A stretch of 64,000 bases of DNA. It comes from Cellulomonas palmilytica. GTDB taxonomy: Bacteria > Actinomycetota > Actinomycetes > Actinomycetales > Cellulomonadaceae. Under the pieces are notes generated by a model. It did no database searches. It saw nothing but the letters and a program-made list of their open reading frames with translations, and was not told the DNA's origin. The stretch spans positions 2,108,001 through 2,172,000 of the forward strand of contig NZ_CP062221.1 in assembly GCF_021590045.1 (NCBI RefSeq), written 5' to 3'. This document shows, piece by piece, positions 59,297 through 64,000 of this stretch (position 1 is its first letter; each line of letters opens with the position of its first letter). A program made the translations under genes and the position numbers.

Positions 59297-59811
59297 GCGA
59301 GGTCGCGCTCGTGTGGGCGCAGTCCGTCGCGGGGGTCATCGGCGCCGACGGCGCGCTCCCGTGGCACGTGCCCGAGGACCTCGCCCGGTTCAAGGCGCTC
59401 ACCGCCGGGCACCCCGTGGTGATGGGCCGCGCGACGTGGGACTCGCTCCCGCCGCGCTGGCGACCGCTGCCGGGCCGGACGAACGTGGTGCTGACGCGGC
59501 AGGCGGGCCTCGAGCTCGAGGGCGCGATCGTCGTGCACGACCTGGCGGCCGCGCTCGCGGCGGCGGCCGACGCGCCCGGCGGCGAGCAGGTCTGGGTCGT
59601 GGGCGGGGGAGCGGTGTACGCGCTCGCCCTGCCGCACGCTCACCGGGTCGAGGCCACCGTGCTGGACGTGGTGGTCGCGGGCGACACGCACGCGCCCCGG
59701 CTCGCGCCGCAGCAGTGGCGGCGGGAGCACGCGGAGCCGGCGGTCGGCTGGTCGACGTCGTCGTCGGGCGTCCGCTACCGGTTCGAGACGTACCTCCGCG
59801 CGCCGGCCTGA
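59293..59811 (+). CDS. folA: Dihydrofolate reductase
   Basis: Reduces dihydrofolate to tetrahydrofolate with NADPH; target of trimethoprim. The 172-residue protein contains [50 protein letters not shown] and [15 protein letters not shown]. The acidic active-site residue is the Glu of [14 protein letters not shown] at 59293 overlaps the thyA stop (ATGA). The context and motifs make the assignment secure. Confidence 0.96.
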   Translation: MSEVALVWAQSVAGVIGADGALPWHVPEDLARFKALTAGHPVVMGRATWDSLPPRWRPLPGRTNVVLTRQAGLELEGAIVVHDLAAALAAAADAPGGEQVWVVGGGAVYALALPHAHRVEATVLDVVVAGDTHAPRLAPQQWRREHAEPAVGWSTSSSGVRYRFETYLRAPA

Positions 59812-59888
59812 GCCCGCCGCGGCGGTCCGCGGGACCGGGGTCCCGCTCGGAGCGTGAATAGCGCGCGGTCGGGTCGGGTCGTGCGCGG

Positions 59889-59894
59889 TACGGT
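59889..59894 (+). promoter_or_regulatory. Candidate -10 box of a leaderless dapA mRNA
   Basis: TACGGT fits TANNNT and ends 7 nt before the ATG at 59902; no ribosome-binding site is present. Confidence 0.5.
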
Positions 59895-59901
59895 GGGCGC
59901 C

Positions 59902-60819
59902 ATGCCGCAGGTGACGTCGAGCTCCCGCCCGTTCGGGTCGTTGCTCTCCGCGATGGTGACACCCTTCACCCCGGACGGCGAGGTCGACCTCGACGCCGCG
60001 GTCCGGCTCGCGCGCCGCCTCGTCGACGCCGGCCACGACGGCCTCGTGCTCAACGGCACGACGGGCGAGGCGCCGACGACGCACGCGCCCGAGAAGGCCG
60101 AGCTCATCGCCGCGGTCGTCGAGGCGGTCGGCGACCGCGCGTACGTCGTCGCCGGCGCGGGCTCCAACGACACGCTGCACGCGGTGCGGATGGCCGAGCA
60201 GGCCGCCGAGGCCGGTGCGCACGCGCTGCTCGTCGTGAGCCCGTACTACTCCCGGCCGTCGCAGCCGGGCATCGTCGCGCACGTGCGCGCCGTGCTCGAC
60301 GCGAGCGACCTGCCCACGATGCTGTACGACGTCCCCGGTCGTGCCGGCGTGCGCCTCGCGGACGCCACGATCGACACGCTCGCGGCCGACGAGCGCGTGG
60401 TCGCGTTCAAGGACGCGACCGGTGACACCGTGAACGCCGCCCGCCGGATCGCCCGCACCGGGCTCGCCTGGTACTCGGGGGACGACGGCCTCGTCGCGCA
60501 GTTCCTCGCGGTCGGCGCGGTCGGCGTCGTCGGCGTCGTCACCCAGGCGGCGAGCGCGATGTTCCGCGAGCTGCTCGACGCCTGGGACCGCGGCGACGTC
60601 GCAGGCACGCAGCGCGCGTACGCCGCGACGCTGCCCGTGACCGACGCGGTCAACGGCGCGGGCTTCCAGGCCGTGCACGTCAAGGCCGCGCTCGAGATCC
60701 TCGGCATGATCCCGCGTCGCACCGTGCGCCTGCCGTACGTGCCCGCGACCGACGACGAGGTCGACGCCATCCGCGACGCGCTGCGCGCCGCCGGGCTGCT
60801 CGACGCCGCCCTCACCTGA
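59902..60819 (+). CDS. dapA: 4-hydroxy-tetrahydrodipicolinate synthase
   Basis: Condenses pyruvate with aspartate semialdehyde, entering the DAP/lysine branch that continues through DapB. The TIM-barrel protein has LLSAMVTPFTPDGEVDLDAA, LVLNGTTGEAPTTHAPEKAE, VVSPYYSRPSQPGIVAHVRA, the catalytic Tyr in MLYDVPGRAGVRL and the Schiff-base Lys in VVAFKDATGD. ATG at 59902 gives 305 residues, the usual size. rnj follows 73 nt later, the usual dapA-rnj order in Actinobacteria. Confidence 0.97.
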   Translation: MPQVTSSSRPFGSLLSAMVTPFTPDGEVDLDAAVRLARRLVDAGHDGLVLNGTTGEAPTTHAPEKAELIAAVVEAVGDRAYVVAGAGSNDTLHAVRMAEQAAEAGAHALLVVSPYYSRPSQPGIVAHVRAVLDASDLPTMLYDVPGRAGVRLADATIDTLAADERVVAFKDATGDTVNAARRIARTGLAWYSGDDGLVAQFLAVGAVGVVGVVTQAASAMFRELLDAWDRGDVAGTQRAYAATLPVTDAVNGAGFQAVHVKAALEILGMIPRRTVRLPYVPATDDEVDAIRDALRAAGLLDAALT

Positions 60820-60892
60820 CCACCGGGCCCGCACCGTCGGGCCACCCCCGCGGGAGCGCGCACCGGTCGCCCCGCCCGTCGCAGGAGAAGTC

Positions 60893-62578
60893 TTGAGCCA
60901 CCCCCACCCCGAGCTGACCCCGCCGCCCCCGCTCCCCGAGGGGGGCCTGCGCGTCGTCGCGCTCGGCGGGCTCGGCGAGGTCGGCCGGAACATGGCCGTG
61001 CTGGAGTTCGGCGGGCGCCTGCTCGTCGTCGACTGCGGCGTGCTGTTCCCCGAGGACCACCAGCCCGGCGTCGACCTGATCCTGCCGGACTTCGACTACA
61101 TCCGGGACCGGCTCGACGACATCGAGGCGATCGTGCTCACGCACGGTCACGAGGACCACATCGGTGCCGTGCCCTACCTGCTGCGCCTGCGCTCGGACAT
61201 CCCGCTCGTCGGCTCGCAGCTCACGCTCGCGTTCGTCGAGGCCAAGCTCAAGGAGCACCGCATCACGCCGCTGACGCTCGCGGTGCGCGAGGGTCAGGTC
61301 GAGCAGCTCGGTGTGTTCGACTGCGAGTTCGTCGCGGTCAACCACTCCATCCCGGACGCGCTCGCCGTCGCGGTCACCACCCCCGCCGGGACCGTCCTGC
61401 ACACGGGCGACTTCAAGATGGACCAGCTCCCGCTCGACGGGCGGATCACCGACCTGCGCGCGTTCGCGCGGCTCGGCGAGAAGGGAGTCGACCTGTTCAT
61501 GGTCGACTCGACCAACGCCGAGGTGCCGGGCTTCGTCGCGCCGGAGCGCGGCATCGGCCCCGTGCTCGACGGCGTGTTCGCCGAGTCGAGCAAGCGCATC
61601 ATCGTCGCGTCCTTCGCCTCGCACGTGCACCGCGTGCAGCAGGTCCTCGACGCCGCCGCCGCGCACGGGCGGCGCGTGGCCCTCGTCGGCCGCTCGATGG
61701 TCCGCAACATGGCGATCGCCGCCGACCTCGGCTACCTCAAGGTGCCCGACGGTGTGCTCGTCGACCTCAAGGGCGTCGACGACCTGCCCGACGACGAGGT
61801 CGTCCTCATGTGCACGGGGTCGCAGGGCGAGCCCATGGCCGCGCTGTCGCGCATGGCGAACAACGACCACAAGATCTCGGTCGGCGCGGGGGACACCGTG
61901 ATCCTCGCGTCGTCGCTGATCCCCGGCAACGAGAACGCGGTGTTCCGCGTCATCAACGGGCTCACGCGCCTCGGTGCGCGCGTCGTGCACTCCGGCAACG
62001 CGAAGGTGCACGTGTCCGGGCACGCGTCCGCGGGCGAGCTCCTGTACTGCTACAACATCCTGCGGCCGCGCAACGTCATGCCCGTGCACGGCGAGGTGCG
62101 CCACCTCGTCGCGAACGGCGCGCTCGCCGTGCAGACCGGCGTGCCCGCCGACCGCGTGGTGCTCGCCGAGGACGGGGTGGTCGTCGACCTGGTCGACGGG
62201 CGCGCGTCGGTGGTCGGCGCCGTGCCGTGCGGGTACGTGTACGTCGATGGGTCGAGCGTCGGCGGCATCACCGAGGCCGAGCTCAAGGACCGCCGGATCC
62301 TCGGCGACGAGGGGTTCATCTCGATCTTCGCCGTGGTGTCGTCCGCGGACGGCAAGGTGCTCGCGGGTCCGCAGATCCACGCGCGCGGGTTCGCCGAGCA
62401 GGACGACGTCTTCGAGGACATCCTCCCGGAGCTCACGCGGACGCTCGAGGAGGCGATCGCGCAGGGTGCGACCGACACGCACCAGCTGCAGCAGATCATG
62501 CGCCGCGTGGTCGGCCGCTGGGTCTCGAGCCGCCTGCGCCGGCGTCCGATGATCATCCCCGTGGTGGTGGAGGCCTGA
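60893..62578 (+). CDS. rnj: Ribonuclease J
   Basis: Metallo-beta-lactamase/beta-CASP nuclease with 5'-3' exo- and endonucleolytic activity in RNA maturation and decay. TTG at 60893 follows AGGAGAAG and gives 561 residues. The start is RVVALGGLGEVGRNMAVLEF. The metal motif is VLTHGHEDHIGAVPYLLRL near residue 82, then FVAVNHSIPDALAVAV and HTGDFKMDQLP. The beta-CASP part has TGSQGEPMAALSRMANNDH, and VHVSGHASAGELL and MPVHGEVRHLVANG follow. The C-terminal domain ends RRRPMIIPVVVEA. No long C-terminal extension is present. Confidence 0.97.
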   Translation: MSHPHPELTPPPPLPEGGLRVVALGGLGEVGRNMAVLEFGGRLLVVDCGVLFPEDHQPGVDLILPDFDYIRDRLDDIEAIVLTHGHEDHIGAVPYLLRLRSDIPLVGSQLTLAFVEAKLKEHRITPLTLAVREGQVEQLGVFDCEFVAVNHSIPDALAVAVTTPAGTVLHTGDFKMDQLPLDGRITDLRAFARLGEKGVDLFMVDSTNAEVPGFVAPERGIGPVLDGVFAESSKRIIVASFASHVHRVQQVLDAAAAHGRRVALVGRSMVRNMAIAADLGYLKVPDGVLVDLKGVDDLPDDEVVLMCTGSQGEPMAALSRMANNDHKISVGAGDTVILASSLIPGNENAVFRVINGLTRLGARVVHSGNAKVHVSGHASAGELLYCYNILRPRNVMPVHGEVRHLVANGALAVQTGVPADRVVLAEDGVVVDLVDGRASVVGAVPCGYVYVDGSSVGGITEAELKDRRILGDEGFISIFAVVSSADGKVLAGPQIHARGFAEQDDVFEDILPELTRTLEEAIAQGATDTHQLQQIMRRVVGRWVSSRLRRRPMIIPVVVEA

Positions 62579-62710
62579 CGCGGAGCGCAGCGGAGGTCGA
62601 CGACCGCGTCAGCGGTCGGCGGCCGTAGCGGAGCGCAGCGGCAGGCCGACCGACGGTACGAGGCCTGACGCTCGGCGGCAGGCCGACCGCAGGTGCAGCG
62701 GCGGCTCGCG
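62579..62710. repeat. Short repeats between rnj and the GlxA-type gene
   Basis: The gap between these convergent genes contains CGGAGCGCAGCGG twice (62581-62593, 62629-62641) and GCAGGCCGACCG twice (62641-62652, 62678-62689). A small hairpin CGACCGC-GTCA-GCGGTCG lies at 62601-62618 and could end rnj transcription. Confidence 0.75.
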
Positions 62711-63691
62711 TCAGGGCACGGTCGTCGGCTCCGTGCGGCGGAACGCCTCGCGGTGCCGGCGCGGCGTGGTGCGCAGGTGCTCGGTGAAGTGCAGGCGCAG
62801 CGTCGCCGCGGAGCCGAACCCGGCGCGCCGCGCGACCTCGTCGACGGTGAGCTCCGTGGTCTCGAGCAGCGCCCGGGCGCGCGCGAGGCGCTGCTGCACG
62901 AGCCAGAGGCCGGGGCTGACACCCGTGCGGTCGCGGAACCGGCGCGTGAACGTCCGGCGCGCGACGTGGACCTGTCGCGACCACGTGTCGAGGTCGATCG
63001 GCTCGTCGAGCCGGTCGAGCGCCCAGTCGATCGCGCGGTCGACGGGGTCCTCGCCCGGGTGGCGTGAGACGGGCGCGGGGATGAACTGCGTCTGCGTGCC
63101 GTCGCGGTGGGGTGCGAGCACGAGGGCCCGCGCGACGGCGTCGGCGAGCGCGACGCCGTGGTCGGTCCGCACGACGTGCAGGCACGTGTCCAGCGCGGCG
63201 GCCACGCCCGCCGACGTCACGACGTCGCCCAGGTCGCTCCACAGGATGTCGGAGCGGACGGTCACGGCGGGGAAGCGGCGGGCGAGGTCCGGTGCGGCGT
63301 GCCAATGGGTCGCCACGGTGCGGCCGTCGGCGATCCCGCTCGCGGCCACGAGGTAGGCGCCGAGGCACAGCCCGACGACCCGCGCGCCGCGGACGTGCGC
63401 GCAGCGGACCGCCGCGACGAGGGCGGGGCTCGGGTCGCGCGCCGGGTCCCAGCTCGGCAGGACGACGGTGTCCGCGTCCGTGAGCTGCTCGAGCCCGTGG
63501 TCGACGACGACGTCGTAGCCGGCGCTCGTCGCGATGCGCCCGGGCTGCTCGGCGCACACGACGACCTCGTACCCCGTCTCGGGGGCGGTGCCGCCGCCCG
63601 ACGCGAACACCGCGCTCGGCACGGCGAGGTGGAACGGGCTCATCCCGCCGAAGGCGAGCACGGCCACGCGGTGCGGTGCGGTGACGGTCAT
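62711..63691 (-). CDS. GlxA-type AraC regulator with DJ-1/PfpI domain
   Basis: A 326-residue transcription factor. The N-terminal DJ-1/PfpI-like domain has VAVLAFGGMSPFHLAVPSAV and GLCLGAYLVAASGIADGRTV, with a cysteine at the nucleophile-elbow position, then TVATHWHAAPDLARRFPAV. The C-terminal AraC domain has two helix-turn-helices: IDLDTWSRQVHVARRTFTRR and LTVDEVARRAGFGSAATLRL, with FRDRTGVSPGLWLVQQRLAR between. The effector is unknown. It is divergent from a metallo-beta-lactamase-fold gene that it probably controls. TAGGAT (63698-63703, minus strand) lies 6 nt before its ATG. Confidence 0.92.
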   Translation of the reverse strand: MTVTAPHRVAVLAFGGMSPFHLAVPSAVFASGGGTAPETGYEVVVCAEQPGRIATSAGYDVVVDHGLEQLTDADTVVLPSWDPARDPSPALVAAVRCAHVRGARVVGLCLGAYLVAASGIADGRTVATHWHAAPDLARRFPAVTVRSDILWSDLGDVVTSAGVAAALDTCLHVVRTDHGVALADAVARALVLAPHRDGTQTQFIPAPVSRHPGEDPVDRAIDWALDRLDEPIDLDTWSRQVHVARRTFTRRFRDRTGVSPGLWLVQQRLARARALLETTELTVDEVARRAGFGSAATLRLHFTEHLRTTPRRHREAFRRTEPTTVP

Positions 63692-63697
63692 GGCCCG

Positions 63698-63703
63698 ATC
63701 CTA
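63698..63703 (-). promoter_or_regulatory. Candidate -10 box of the leaderless GlxA-type gene mRNA
   Basis: On the minus strand this reads TAGGAT, followed by 6 nt and the ATG at 63691; there is no ribosome-binding site. Confidence 0.55.
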
Positions 63704-63710
63704 GTGATGT

Positions 63711-63726
63711 GTGGCATCCAGGCCAC
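63711..63726. promoter_or_regulatory. Inverted repeat in the GlxA/MBL divergent promoter
   Basis: GTGGC (63711-63715), 6 bp, GCCAC (63722-63726) forms a 16-bp inverted repeat between the divergent genes. It could be a regulator-binding site. Confidence 0.4.
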
Positions 63727-63761
63727 TCGTCGGGCGGCTGGCAGCGCGCGAGGGTGGAGCC

Positions 63762-64000
63762 ATGACCACACCCACGGACGCACGGACCGTCTTCCCCGCT
63801 CCGACCACCCGACCCGCTCCGACCACCCGACCCGCTCCGACACCCGCGGCCGCCCCGACCGCGTCGACCCACCGTCGGGTCGAGGTCACGTGGGTCGGTG
63901 GCCCGACCCTCCTGCTGCGCTACGCGGGCGCGACCCTGCTCACCGACCCCACGTTCGACCCGGCTCCCGCGCAGTACCCGGGCCGCGTCGTCCTGCACAA
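63762..64000 (+). CDS. Metallo-beta-lactamase-fold protein, 3' end cut by window edge
   Basis: Only the first 79 codons are in the window. ATG at 63762 follows GGTGGAG. After a Pro/Ala/Thr/Arg-rich start (PAPTTR repeated twice, encoded by an 18-bp DNA repeat), the segment VTWVGGPTLLLRYAGATLLT continues into DPTFDPAPAQYPG. That is the usual opening of small-molecule metallo-beta-lactamase-fold hydrolases of the UlaG-like group. The HxHxDH motif would lie beyond the window. The gene is divergent from the GlxA-type regulator. Confidence 0.72.
   Translation, partial: MTTPTDARTVFPAPTTRPAPTTRPAPTPAAAPTASTHRRVEVTWVGGPTLLLRYAGATLLTDPTFDPAPAQYPGRVVLH
63798..63841. repeat. 18-bp tandem repeat inside the MBL-fold gene
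   Basis: GCTCCGACCACCCGACCC occurs at 63798-63815 and 63816-63833, followed by a partial third copy. It is in frame and encodes PAPTTR repeats just after the start. Confidence 0.9.

Overview
The window is a very GC-rich actinobacterial chromosome segment. The gene order, the frequent GTG/TTG starts, the ATGA/GTGA gene overlaps and above all a CenC-type family 9 cellulase with tandem CBM4 modules point to Cellulomonas or a close relative (Cellulomonadaceae). Almost all of it is vertically inherited housekeeping DNA in the order typical of Actinobacteria. No tRNA, rRNA, IS element, prophage or CRISPR array was found.

Layout. 1-3436 is the nitrogen-control set amtB (5' partial)-glnB-glnD. 3459-12684 carries ffh, an amidohydrolase, a small membrane protein, the rpsP-khpA-rimM-trmD-rplS translation cluster, then lepB-rnhB-DUF2469-yraN. 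12686-18150 holds comM(yifB)-dprA-xerC-like-whiG/fliA-like sigma factor, and an M23-family protein on the minus strand. 18151-25655 is rpsB-tsf-pyrH-frr-cdsA-rlmN-DivIVA-like-dxr. After a minus-strand FAD oxidoreductase come rseP-ispG-GNAT (27029-30697), a minus-strand Fpg/Nei glycosylase and proS. 33570-43749 holds a DUF4439 lipoprotein, rimP-nusA-ylxR-infB-rbfA, an MFS/TetR pair and truB. 43986-47120 is the secreted cellulase. 47245-53736 is ribF, a secreted CAP protein, rpsO, pnp and an M16 peptidase. 53816-64000 holds an AraC-like regulator, dapB, a small membrane protein, minus-strand GNAT/UPF0114/azlD/azlC, then thyA-folA, dapA, rnj, a GlxA-type regulator and a truncated metallo-beta-lactamase-fold gene.

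How the genes work together. The window supplies ammonium uptake and PII signalling; the SRP, signal peptidase and site-2 protease secretion machinery; ribosome assembly and tRNA/rRNA modification; translation initiation and transcription antitermination; RNA decay (pnp, rnj); MEP isoprenoid steps (dxr, ispG); lysine/peptidoglycan precursors (dapA, dapB); and thymidylate/folate synthesis. The lineage-specific parts are the FAD oxidoreductase between dxr and rseP, the MFS/TetR pair between rbfA and truB, the cellulase between truB and ribF, the CAP protein after ribF, and the minus-strand cluster between dapB and thyA.

Non-coding structure is the most distinctive content. There are many perfect 14-24 bp hairpins without T-tracts, including a nested 96-bp palindrome between infB and rbfA and a 17-bp hairpin inside the annotated 5' end of glnD. 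About a dozen genes have a TANNNT-like -10 box only 6-8 nt before the start codon, which suggests leaderless mRNAs. Two LacI-type palindromes sit in the cellulase promoter, and a structured leader precedes the CAP-protein gene. Several unrelated short tandem arrays (11, 12, 14, 18, 20 and 24 bp units) lie in intergenic DNA or at gene ends.
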